A stretch of 6,644 bases of DNA from Bacteroidaceae bacterium (GTDB lineage Bacteria > Bacteroidota > Bacteroidia > Bacteroidales > Bacteroidaceae), in NCBI GenBank assembly GCA_900769465.1, contig CAAGGT010000064.1, positions 1 through 6,644 on the forward strand, written 5' to 3'. Of this stretch, positions 1 to 6,228 are shown in pieces. How positions within the stretch are numbered: position 1 is the first letter of the stretch; every line of letters starts with the position of its first letter. Below the pieces are notes generated by a model. That model was not told the origin of the DNA and searched no databases. It worked only from the letters and a program-made list of their open reading frames with translations. The translations under genes and the position numbers were made by a program.

Positions 1-471
1 ATGAAGAATTATCGTCTGGCCGTTGATGAAAACGGCTCTCCGTTCGTCCTGAACAGCAAAGGATCGATCGATTTCGGGTACATCACTGAAGAAATGAATC
101 TGCCGGCGGCACCTATCAGGGTTGCTGAGGGAGATGATAACTATGGTTTGACTCATATAGAGCTACGACATGGAGAACAGTTGCGTGATAATGGATTCAA
201 TTCTGCGCATGAATTCATAGAATACGTTTCAATGAACTTTGAATCCATCAGACAGGGAATAGGAGATACATTTCTTCTTGAAGTTCAGAATGAACATAAT
301 GATACTTTGTTCATTAAACTCGTAAACGATCTGGGATACTGGAAAGTGATCAGCGGAGGAGTCTTCAATCTTCGATACTCTAAAAAGAAAAAGGAAATCT
401 ACTCCGGCTCTGACAACCGGGCACCGCAGCCAGCCCCTGACAGTGAAGGTTTGAGCCTCTCAAAGATGTAA
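1..471 (+). CDS. Small PBECR-like putative phage/toxin-type RNase domain protein, copy 1
   Basis: A 156-residue protein with no signal peptide or membrane segment, so presumably cytoplasmic or delivered by an unseen partner. Residues 20-44 carry the IDFGYI and APIR elements, followed by YGLTHIELRH at about 48-57, a GFNSAHEFIEYV segment, FLLE, TLF and YWKVISGG near residue 115. From memory, this order (IDFG-I, APIR, GxGLxHIxxxH, GY-S-xxFVExV, HNTLF, YW-V-SGG) marks the C-terminal domains of phage MuF-like and large polymorphic proteins, predicted to be barnase/EndoU/colicin-like RNases (PBECR group). The activity itself is inferred. The conserved His at about 52 and 57 are candidate active-site residues. 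The polar tail after residue 128 looks disordered. It starts at the window edge, so an upstream extension or a fused N-terminal domain cannot be excluded, but copy 2 is clearly free-standing. No immunity gene lies between it and copy 2. Confidence 0.72.
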   Translation: MKNYRLAVDENGSPFVLNSKGSIDFGYITEEMNLPAAPIRVAEGDDNYGLTHIELRHGEQLRDNGFNSAHEFIEYVSMNFESIRQGIGDTFLLEVQNEHNDTLFIKLVNDLGYWKVISGGVFNLRYSKKKKEIYSGSDNRAPQPAPDSEGLSLSKM

Positions 472-516
472 GGCAGGATAATCTCGAGAGACGAGCAGTA
501 TAACTCCTTTGTAGAA

Positions 517-566
517 ATCCTTTTCTACTTGCAAAGATATCAAAATTCGTTCAAAATCAATGCTTT
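517..566. repeat. 50-bp intergenic repeat, copy A
   Basis: Matches 1087-1136 at 47 of 50 positions. It runs from ATCCTTTTCTAC through the TATCAAAATTCG stretch to ATGCTTT. It begins 45 bp after the stop of copy 1 and ends 2 bp before the ATG of copy 2, so it fills most of the short spacer. Next to its left edge, 511-528 forms a 7-bp stem (GTAGAAA / TTTCTAC, loop TCCT), and the left arm of that stem is not kept in copy B. Confidence 0.9.
532..560 (-). promoter_or_regulatory. Candidate minus-strand promoter in repeat A
   Basis: Read on the minus strand, repeat A contains TATCTTTG (532-539), which fits the Bacteroidetes -7 consensus TAnnTTTG. A TTG lies 18 nt upstream (558-560). Transcription would run leftward, antisense across the 3' end of copy 1. 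The match is direct; the activity is inferred. Confidence 0.3.
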
Positions 567-568
567 CT

Positions 569-1048
569 ATGAAGAATTATCGTCTGGCCGTCGATGAAAA
601 CGGCTCACCATTCGTCCTGAACAGCAAGGGCTCGATTGATTTCGGGTACATCACTGAAGAAATGAACCTCCCGGCAGCGCCCATCAGGGTTGCTGAAGGG
701 CTGACCGGCCCCAAGGGTTATGGTCTTAAGCATATTGCCGAAGGACATGAAAAGGAAATCATTAATGCCGGCTACAATTCGGTGTATGATTTCGTAGAAG
801 ATGTAGCTAATGATTTTACGGAGATTAAAGAGGGTAAGAATGGCTCGTTTCTATTGGAAAAGGGAGATGCTTATCATAATACACTGTTCGTTGCATTATC
901 CAGAGAAGGGGATTATTGGAAGGTAATCAGCGGGGGAATATTCAGGACCAGATATTCAAAAAATAAAAAGATAATCCATTCTGCCTCCGAAGTGCGGACA
1001 TCTTCTCCTGCTGAAGATGATCTTTTGCCAAATGAAGATATAGTATAA
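569..1048 (+). CDS. Small PBECR-like putative phage/toxin-type RNase domain protein, copy 2
   Basis: A 159-residue paralogue of the upstream gene. Residues 1-44 are identical in the two proteins. Beyond that only the motif positions are shared: GYGLKHI with a second His five residues on, GYNSVYDFVEDV, FLLE, HNTLF, YWKVISGG and RYSK-KK. Copy 2 has two extra residues before the GYGL motif. The start at 569 is chosen because it aligns with the start of copy 1; an in-frame ATG at 560 would add three residues (MLS). An in-frame stop at 512-514 shows that no larger domain is fused upstream, so this is a stand-alone domain rather than the tail of a giant protein. The family is taken from remembered PBECR motifs and the RNase role is inferred. 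No ribosome binding site and no immunity-like gene are visible. The acidic tail (residues 146-159) differs entirely from copy 1. Confidence 0.72.
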   Translation: MKNYRLAVDENGSPFVLNSKGSIDFGYITEEMNLPAAPIRVAEGLTGPKGYGLKHIAEGHEKEIINAGYNSVYDFVEDVANDFTEIKEGKNGSFLLEKGDAYHNTLFVALSREGDYWKVISGGIFRTRYSKNKKIIHSASEVRTSSPAEDDLLPNEDIV

Positions 1049-1086
1049 CAGGAATCTTCAAATGCTACCGGTAATAGATCTGGACT

Positions 1087-1136
1087 ATCCTTTTCTACCC
1101 GCAAATATATCAAAATTCGTTCAAAATCAATGCTTT
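1087..1136. repeat. 50-bp intergenic repeat, copy B
   Basis: The second copy of the tail repeat, starting 39 bp after the stop of the downstream gene. The three differences from copy A are TT to CC and G to T in the first half; the last 24 bases are identical. No gene start follows this copy, so the repeat is attached to the 3' side of each gene rather than serving only as a leader for the next one. Confidence 0.9.
1102..1130 (-). promoter_or_regulatory. Candidate minus-strand promoter in repeat B
   Basis: The equivalent site in repeat B reads TATATTTG on the minus strand (1102-1109), with the same TTG at the same 18-nt spacing (1128-1130). The one base that differs from repeat A falls in the unconstrained nn part of TAnnTTTG. 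Transcription would run antisense to copy 2. Confidence 0.3.
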
Positions 1137-1148
1137 GATCAGAATATT

Positions 1149-1176
1149 TTGACAGGAGCTGCTCCTTTTTTGTCAA
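1149..1176 (+). terminator. Rho-independent-type terminator after copy 2
   Basis: A short GC-rich hairpin (AGGAG, loop CTG, CTCCT at 1154-1166) runs into six Ts (1166-1171) on the + strand. An outer TTGAC/GTCAA pair (1149-1153 and 1172-1176) brackets it. It lies about 100 bp after the stop of copy 2 and just past repeat B, so it probably ends the transcript of the toxin-like pair. On the minus strand no T-tract follows the stem, so it is unlikely to serve the convergent receptor gene. Confidence 0.5.
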
Positions 1177-1323
1177 GTTTGATCGGCTCAGAGGTCTATC
1201 AAATTCGGTATATCGGATTTCATAAACATCTCCTGCTCAAGCGGCTCTGGCAGGCTCAGCCTTGCCTTATCCTGTCATTGACTTGATCATACGCATAAAC
1301 CGAATCATATGACAGAATTTCCC

Positions 1324-4227
1324 TTACAGCATAAGGTTCCAGGTGGCATCCTGGACTGCCTGGCTCTTCTTGGCGTTCATCTTTCCGAAATTGAACGAGA
1401 CACTGAAGAGGAAGTATCTTCCGAGAACATTCCTGTAGGTATCCATGATGTACTCGTTGGTAGCGGTACGCTGGAGATTCCTGCTGGCCTGATTCAGGAG
1501 GTCGATTCCCTTCAATGACAGAGTCACGGACTTTATGGTCTTGCTGATGCTGGCGTTCCAGTTGTACTGCGGTGCACCGAATCCTGCAGAGTAGCCTATA
1601 TAGAAGTTCGCGTTGATCTTGGTGCTGAACTCCCAGTTCTTGAGGGTGGTGTACATCGCATCGAAACTGTAGCTGTGCATCCATGTGTCTGCATTAGCAT
1701 CAGGATCAAGGCTGTACTTCGAGATCTGGTTTCTTCCATATGCGTGAACCGATGCATTGAAACGGTCCCTCTGATACTTGAGACCGAGGTCAAGAGCGTA
1801 ATGTAGGGTAGTCATCTTGCTTTCCGAGAAGCCGCTGTCGCCGGAATAGAATCTGTCTCCGCTAGAATTTCCCCAGAACACCGACATGAAATCATTGTAG
1901 TCGAACTCCTCGATATCCATCCCCTCAAGCCCTTCCTTTGCCTGATATCCTGCGCTTGCAGAGTACGATACATCGGCATAGGTTGAGAATGTCCAGTATC
2001 TCTTCTCACCGAATGGCTGGTTGTAGGTCAGAGTTCCGGACAGACTGTAAGAAGGCTTCCTTGAATTGACAGGAACGGAATATCTGATCGCATTACGGTC
2101 AAACCAGCTTGCCTGCACGATGGCGTTCTGCTCCATGTTTCCGCTGAATCTTGCATTTACATATGAGAAATTCTCACGGTTGTTATGTCTGACATATCCT
2201 CCGAGATAATGGTACATGTACTGCTTCAGGTAAATGTTTCCGGCTGATATCATCGTAGGGTTGCCGAGATTGAGCGTAGGACTCATCTGACTGTTTGATG
2301 GCTGCTGTGTTGATCCGAAATAATACACATTCGTGCTGAATGAATCCTTGCTGTAGCTGTAGTCGAGGTCCGGAGCCAGAGTGAACTGCCATTCTCCCTT
2401 TCCGGCTGTAGTCTCAGTTCCGAGGTTCTTTACATAGTTGACATTTTCGTTCATGTTGGCTGAAAAGCCGAACGAAAGATTGTGGTTGCCGCTCCTGTAC
2501 TGCGTAGTGACTCCGCCTGAAAGCACTGCAGACTCATTGTCCGTGATGTTTGTGTAATAATCGTTGTATGTGCCGTCTAGGCCGTTGGTGGCGATGTTGT
2601 CGGACCTGCTTGATGACCATGACCCTCTTGTACCCACCTGCAGGACCCATTTCTCTCCAAGAGGCTCTACATAGCTGATGTTCGAATGCAGGTATGAACT
2701 CGATGACTTCTTGTCATAAAGCAATGATACCACGGCAGTCGAGTCTCCGAGCAATGTGCTTGAATTCTCCCCGCTGACACCATCGCCGTTGTCGAAATTG
2801 TAATATGCATAAAGCGACAGGTTTCGTCCTTCCTTTCCTCCCAGCTTCATTATTCCCATGTCAAGCTGACCGCTTGTGCCGGCGCTCCTTCCCTCATTGA
2901 ATTTCGTGGATACGGAGCTGTTCAGGGTATCGGCATTCATCGTGGTATGGGAAGCATTCGTGAAGGAATTCTGCTTTGTGTTGAAAGTGAATTTCGGCTT
3001 GAATGAGAAATAGAACTTCTCCTTGTTGGCATTCTTCATCTCGACGCTTGCCGACAATATATGTCCGTCGCCCGTTCCGTCGAAGAATCCGTTCGTATGA
3101 AGGTCATCGCTTCCGCTCATGAATGATGTACGGGCGGTCTTCTCCTTGGCGTCCTTGCCGCTGTATTTGTATGATACCGAGACTGTTGAAGGCAGTCCCT
3201 TTATGCGGTCGGTATTGTAGTTCACACCGGCTGTGGCATTGGTCGAAAGTCCTTGCTTTGAGTCGAACTCATCCATGTCCATGCCGTATACGATGACAGC
3301 GGATCCGGATGCGGTAGGGTCGACCGCATTCTGGCCGTTGGCTATCACGGTGAGCTGATCCTTTTCACCATATGCCGACATCAGCGCATTTACGTTGAAA
3401 AGAGGACCTTTGCTGTCGATGAGCTCATTGTCGGTTTCCGGATTGACCGTATATCCGCCTCCCATCTTGGCATTCCCGAACCATCCTTTCTTATATTCCT
3501 CCTTCAAAGCCACATCCATGACCTTCTCCTTGGTGTCGTGAGTCTTGATTCCGCTGATTTCAGCCTCTTCTGTATCCTTGTCGATAACCTTGATCTTATC
3601 GACTATCTTCGCAGGGAGATTCTTCACTGCCATGGTCGGGTCATCGAAGAAGAAAGTCTTTCCTCCGACAGTGATCTTGTCGACCTTCTCGCCGTTCACA
3701 GACACGGATCCGTCTTCGCCTACCTCCATTCCGGGCATCTTTTTCAGCAGATCTTCGAGCATGTCGTTTTCACCGACGCGGAACGAAGAAGCATTATACT
3801 CGATCGTGTCCTTCTTGATCGTGACAGGATTTCCTACGGCTGTAATCGTCGATGCATCAATGAATTCCGGGTTCTCCTCCAGCTTGATGATCCCAAGATC
3901 CTGACGGTATCCCTTCAGGTCATGGACTTTCTTGTAGGGGATATAACCGATCATCTCGGCGTTCACTTCATATTTTCCTGGCAGGACTTCATCGATGGTC
4001 ACATTTCCCTTGTCGTCAGAAATCGAGAAGTTCGTGATCGTGGTATCTCCCTGGGGAATGAGGTAGACAGATGCGAAGCTGATCGGCTCGGATGTAGCGG
4101 CATCCTGCAGAGTCAGCTTCAATTCAAGGGTCTGGTACTGGTTCAGATTGTCCAGATTGATGATAACCTGGGCGCCGGCACTTGTTGCGATGACGGCTGT
4201 CAATAATGTAAGGATGATTCTTTTCAT
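1324..4227 (-). CDS. TonB-dependent receptor-type outer membrane beta-barrel protein
   Basis: A 967-residue protein of the large Bacteroidetes barrel family, expected in the outer membrane. Residues 1-19 form a Sec signal peptide (KR, hydrophobic core, ending SAGA before Q20) with no lipobox cysteine. Residues 35-118 are a carboxypeptidase-regulatory-like beta-sandwich (PISFASVYL, DDKGNVTI, PGKYEVNAEMIGYIPYKK). Residues 128-243 are plug-like: DTIEYNASSF, LEDLLKKMPGMEV, GEKVDKITVGGKTFFFDDP, AVKNLPAKIVDKIKV. From about 245 to 950 there is aromatic-rich alternating sequence typical of barrel strands, and the last strand is near YFLFSVSFNFGK. A polar tail of about 19 residues follows. The length suits a family usually around 900 residues. 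It stands alone: no SusD-like lipoprotein, regulator or transporter adjoins it, so uptake of a specific ligand cannot be assigned, and some relatives may have non-transport roles. It is convergent with the toxin-like pair. Family assignment is strong; substrate unknown. Confidence 0.92.
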   Translation of the reverse strand: MKRIILTLLTAVIATSAGAQVIINLDNLNQYQTLELKLTLQDAATSEPISFASVYLIPQGDTTITNFSISDDKGNVTIDEVLPGKYEVNAEMIGYIPYKKVHDLKGYRQDLGIIKLEENPEFIDASTITAVGNPVTIKKDTIEYNASSFRVGENDMLEDLLKKMPGMEVGEDGSVSVNGEKVDKITVGGKTFFFDDPTMAVKNLPAKIVDKIKVIDKDTEEAEISGIKTHDTKEKVMDVALKEEYKKGWFGNAKMGGGYTVNPETDNELIDSKGPLFNVNALMSAYGEKDQLTVIANGQNAVDPTASGSAVIVYGMDMDEFDSKQGLSTNATAGVNYNTDRIKGLPSTVSVSYKYSGKDAKEKTARTSFMSGSDDLHTNGFFDGTGDGHILSASVEMKNANKEKFYFSFKPKFTFNTKQNSFTNASHTTMNADTLNSSVSTKFNEGRSAGTSGQLDMGIMKLGGKEGRNLSLYAYYNFDNGDGVSGENSSTLLGDSTAVVSLLYDKKSSSSYLHSNISYVEPLGEKWVLQVGTRGSWSSSRSDNIATNGLDGTYNDYYTNITDNESAVLSGGVTTQYRSGNHNLSFGFSANMNENVNYVKNLGTETTAGKGEWQFTLAPDLDYSYSKDSFSTNVYYFGSTQQPSNSQMSPTLNLGNPTMISAGNIYLKQYMYHYLGGYVRHNNRENFSYVNARFSGNMEQNAIVQASWFDRNAIRYSVPVNSRKPSYSLSGTLTYNQPFGEKRYWTFSTYADVSYSASAGYQAKEGLEGMDIEEFDYNDFMSVFWGNSSGDRFYSGDSGFSESKMTTLHYALDLGLKYQRDRFNASVHAYGRNQISKYSLDPDANADTWMHSYSFDAMYTTLKNWEFSTKINANFYIGYSAGFGAPQYNWNASISKTIKSVTLSLKGIDLLNQASRNLQRTATNEYIMDTYRNVLGRYFLFSVSFNFGKMNAKKSQAVQDATWNLML

Positions 4228-4250
4228 GATTATCGGTTCGTTTTACATTA

Positions 4251-4277
4251 CAAATATATGAATTATCTCTGGAAAAA
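4251..4277 (-). promoter_or_regulatory. Promoter of the outer-membrane barrel gene
   Basis: On the minus strand TATATTTG (4251-4258) matches TAnnTTTG, and a T-rich TTTTTCC (4271-4277) lies 12 nt further upstream, its far end 19 nt from the -7 box, near where a -33 element is expected. The -7 box is 23 nt upstream of the ATG at 4227. No Shine-Dalgarno sequence is seen in the leader, as is usual in this phylum. Confidence 0.55.
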
Positions 4278-4499
4278 TCTAACGAATGAGGGGAAATAAT
4301 GATGGCGGCACTGGTGTTCAATGACTTATGAGGACTTATGATGAAAGCCTCGCCGATGCAAAAGTGCAAGGAAATGAAAGATAATGAGAGCGAACGGTTT
4401 TCAAATCATTACCCGATGACGAGGTTAGTTTATAGGTCGTTGGAGTTTATTTCTACTCTCTGCTATATTCTGCATAACAATGTACAACTCGCTGATAAC

Positions 4500-4507
4500 T
4501 AATTTTG
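4500..4507 (+). promoter_or_regulatory. Candidate -7 element of the recombinase operon
   Basis: TAATTTTG fits TAnnTTTG and lies 20 nt before the ATG at 4528. It is downstream of the alternative ATG at 4480, which supports the later start. The -33 region is weak. Confidence 0.4.
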
Positions 4508-4527
4508 TAACCAAAAAGAATTGGATT

Positions 4528-5751
4528 ATGCGAAGTACATTTAAGGTGCTGTTCTATGTGAACGGAAGCAAAGAGAAGAATGGTATTGTTCCGATTATGG
4601 GGCGAGTTACAATCAACGGTTCAGTGGCTCAATTCAGTTGCAAACTGACCATTGCCAAAACGATGTGGGATGCCAAAGGCAATCGGGCAAAGGGCAAGAG
4701 CAAAGAGGCACGGGACATCAATTTGGCTTTGGATAACATCAAGGCTCAAATCATCAAGCATTATCAACGCATTTCGGATAGAGAAGCCTATGTTACTGCC
4801 GAAATGGTACGCAATGCTTATCAGGGTATTGGAACGGAATATGAAACATTGCTCGGTGCATTTGATAAGGACAACGAGAGTTTTAAGAAGCGTATAGGCA
4901 TAGACCGTGCAGCAAGTTCCTACAAGGTGCGTGTAAGGTCACGAAATCATTTGGCTGTATTCATTAAGAAATGTTACAAGCGTAGTGATATATCTATGCT
5001 TGAACTTACTCCTGACTTTATCAAGGAGTATGAAATCTATCTTTCTACTGATGCAGGTTTGCATAATGGTAGTGTATGGTCACATTGTATGTGGCTGAAA
5101 ACAATCGTGTCAAAAGCTCATTATAACGGACTGACACCACGAAATCCGTTTGCTCAGTATCGGGTAAATCAGAATATCAAGGAGCGTCAATACTTGACCG
5201 AAGATGAAATCAAGGCTGTAATGACACGCGAATTTGCAGATAAGAAGTTGGCTTATATCCGAGACTTGTTCGTGTTTGCAAGTTTTACAGCCTTGTCATT
5301 CGTGGATATAAAGGAACTAACTACCGATGATATTGTAGAGATTAACAGTGAGAAATGGATTCTATCCAAGAGACACAAAACAAAGGTCAATTTCCAAGTG
5401 AAGTTGTTGGATATTCCGTTGCAGATAATCAAGCGTTACGAGAGATTCCAAGAGAATAAATTGGTATTCCCTAATCTCAACTATTGGAACATCTGTAAAC
5501 CACTGAAAAAGATGATAAAAGAGTGCGGAATTTCAAAGGATATTTCATTCCATTGCACAAGACATGGGTTCGCTACGCTTGCTCTGAGTAAGGGTGTTCC
5601 GATTGAGAGTGTAAGCCGAGTATTGGGACATACCAACATTACCACAACACAAAAGTATGCGAAGATTACCACTGAGAAAATCGACAAGGATTTGACTATG
5701 TTCGGCAACCGACTTAATCAATCGTTTAGTGAAATCTCAATAGCAATGTAA
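4528..5751 (+). CDS. Tyrosine recombinase/integrase, Bacteroidetes mobile-element type
   Basis: A 407-residue site-specific recombinase that cuts and rejoins DNA through a phosphotyrosine link. Numbering is from 4528, chosen because the family usually begins MRSTFKVLFY; the ATG at 4480 would add 16 unusual residues and precedes the likely promoter. Residues 1-85 are the arm-DNA-binding domain (VPIMGRVTINGSVAQFSCKL), about 106-205 the SAM-like core-binding domain, and 220-390 the catalytic domain. Catalytic residues seen: Lys284 in RHKTK, His342 and Arg345 in FHCTRH, His368 in LGHTN, and nucleophile Tyr377 in QKYAKI. The first catalytic arginine, normally in TGLR-x-x-D, is Ser257 here (TALSFVD); the same exchange is known for the CTnDOT integrase, so the enzyme may well be active. 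It ends 2 bp before the next ATG, implying co-transcription and possibly translational coupling. It could drive element integration or invert local DNA; the sequence does not decide. Confidence 0.93.
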   Translation: MRSTFKVLFYVNGSKEKNGIVPIMGRVTINGSVAQFSCKLTIAKTMWDAKGNRAKGKSKEARDINLALDNIKAQIIKHYQRISDREAYVTAEMVRNAYQGIGTEYETLLGAFDKDNESFKKRIGIDRAASSYKVRVRSRNHLAVFIKKCYKRSDISMLELTPDFIKEYEIYLSTDAGLHNGSVWSHCMWLKTIVSKAHYNGLTPRNPFAQYRVNQNIKERQYLTEDEIKAVMTREFADKKLAYIRDLFVFASFTALSFVDIKELTTDDIVEINSEKWILSKRHKTKVNFQVKLLDIPLQIIKRYERFQENKLVFPNLNYWNICKPLKKMIKECGISKDISFHCTRHGFATLALSKGVPIESVSRVLGHTNITTTQKYAKITTEKIDKDLTMFGNRLNQSFSEISIAM

Positions 5752-5753
5752 CT

Positions 5754-6131
5754 ATGGAACGAGCAATTATAACAATCAGTGAAAGTGGCAGAGTAAATAT
5801 CCCAAGCAACGATGTTTGGATGTCTGAAATGGAATTGGTGGAGTTGTTCGGGGTGATAGCCCCGACACTCCAATCCGCCATCAGAGCGATATACAAGAGT
5901 GGAACGCTTTGCCCCGTAAACTCCAAACGATGTGATTTGGCTACCCCTAAAAGTTGGGCTACATTCTACAATCTTGAAATGGTCATTGCTCTTGCGTTTC
6001 GGTTGAATACCTATGAGGCAAGCAGGATAAGAGAAAAGGTGTTGGAGAGTTTGTGCCAGCGAAAAGAGAATGGAATCAACTTGCTCATATCGTTAGGACA
6101 TGATGCCCCAATGAACAGAATATTATCATAA
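5754..6131 (+). CDS. Small recombinase-linked protein with probable helix-turn-helix N-terminus
   Basis: A 125-residue protein starting 2 bp after the recombinase stop, so almost certainly made from the same mRNA. Residues 23-50 (MSEMELVELFGVIAPTLQSAIRAIYKSG) read as a helix-turn-helix of the kind used to bind DNA. Residues 73-100 (NLEMVIALAFRLNTYEASRIREKVLESL) resemble the conserved helix of RhuM-like and related phage or mobile-element proteins. No signal peptide, membrane segment or catalytic motif is visible. I recall similar small proteins beside Bacteroides integrases but no proven function. A regulator of the recombinase or a recombination accessory factor is a reasonable guess from position and the putative DNA-binding segment. 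It could also be the shortened N-terminal part of a longer RhuM-like protein, since it ends soon after the conserved helix. Confidence 0.75.
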   Translation: MERAIITISESGRVNIPSNDVWMSEMELVELFGVIAPTLQSAIRAIYKSGTLCPVNSKRCDLATPKSWATFYNLEMVIALAFRLNTYEASRIREKVLESLCQRKENGINLLISLGHDAPMNRILS

Positions 6132-6189
6132 TTAAATAGGTAAAAGGTATTTAAGCCTGTTTGGTTACATTACAACCGGAAAACTTTTA

Positions 6190-6197
6190 TACCTTTG
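6190..6197 (+). promoter_or_regulatory. Promoter -7 element of the DUF1016 gene
   Basis: TACCTTTG is a strong TAnnTTTG match 31 nt before the ATG at 6229, giving a leader of about 25 nt. The -33 region is weak; a TTTG at 6160-6163 is too far upstream. The box overlaps the right arm of an 8-bp inverted repeat (AAAGGTAT at 6143-6150, ATACCTTT at 6189-6196), which might be an operator. Confidence 0.55.
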
Positions 6198-6228
6198 CAT
6201 AAGGTTTAAGCAATTGAGAGATAAGACT

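Larger units (their letters stand above)
1..1136 (+). repeat. Tandem duplication of gene plus 3' non-coding tail
   Basis: Two units of about 568 bp (1-568 and 569-1136) each consist of one toxin-like gene followed by a conserved tail. Similarity is strongest at the two ends of the unit: codons 1-44 (1-132 against 569-700) and the 50-bp tail. The middle, which encodes the domain core, is strongly diverged. Conserved borders around a variable middle are typical of cassette exchange or of an old duplication under uneven constraint. Confidence 0.8.
4228..4527. other. Divergent intergenic region and probable element boundary
   Basis: These 300 bp separate two divergent genes. The left part holds the barrel-gene promoter. 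A short direct repeat (GACTTATGA at 4323-4331 and 4333-4341) and a TGCAAAAGTGCA motif (4357-4368) lie in the middle. Base use becomes visibly AT-richer to the right, in step with the recombinase gene. A 54-codon open frame (4338-4502) is present but unrecognised. I see no tRNA gene and no long flanking repeat that would fix an attachment site. Confidence 0.6.

Noticed and set aside
913..1176. 87-codon minus-strand frame over the end of copy 2 and repeat B
   Set aside because: Considered as a possible immunity or antitoxin gene, but it is antisense to the conserved 3' part of copy 2, has no start signal and shows no family features. An antisense RNA is the better reading of any transcript here.
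1249..1266. Hairpin GGCAGGCT / AGCC(T)TGCC downstream of the barrel gene stop
   Set aside because: The stem has a bulge and neither strand has a T-tract after it, so it is not a convincing terminator.
1062..1286. 74-codon + strand frame in the spacer between the convergent genes
   Set aside because: It runs through repeat B and the terminator-like hairpin, and its translation looks like non-coding sequence.
3538..4206. 222-codon + strand open frame opposite the barrel gene
   Set aside because: It lies wholly inside the strongly supported minus-strand barrel gene, across its signal, regulatory and plug domains, and its translation shows no recognisable domain.
1324..4227. SusC-type polysaccharide-utilisation receptor
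   Set aside because: The regulatory and barrel architecture is similar, but there is no SusD-like lipoprotein, glycan enzyme or regulator next to it, so a SusC label is not supported.
4124..4369. 81-codon minus-strand frame across the barrel gene start and promoter
   Set aside because: It overlaps the start of the barrel gene in another frame and covers its promoter. No family resemblance was seen.
4228..4480. tRNA gene as an integration target beside the recombinase
   Set aside because: I looked for a cloverleaf with a TTC arm and anticodon stem on both strands of this spacer and found none.
4480..4527. Upstream ATG giving the recombinase 16 extra residues
   Set aside because: The extra residues do not resemble the family N-terminus, the MRSTFKVLFY start at 4528 does, and the likely -7 promoter box lies between the two ATGs.
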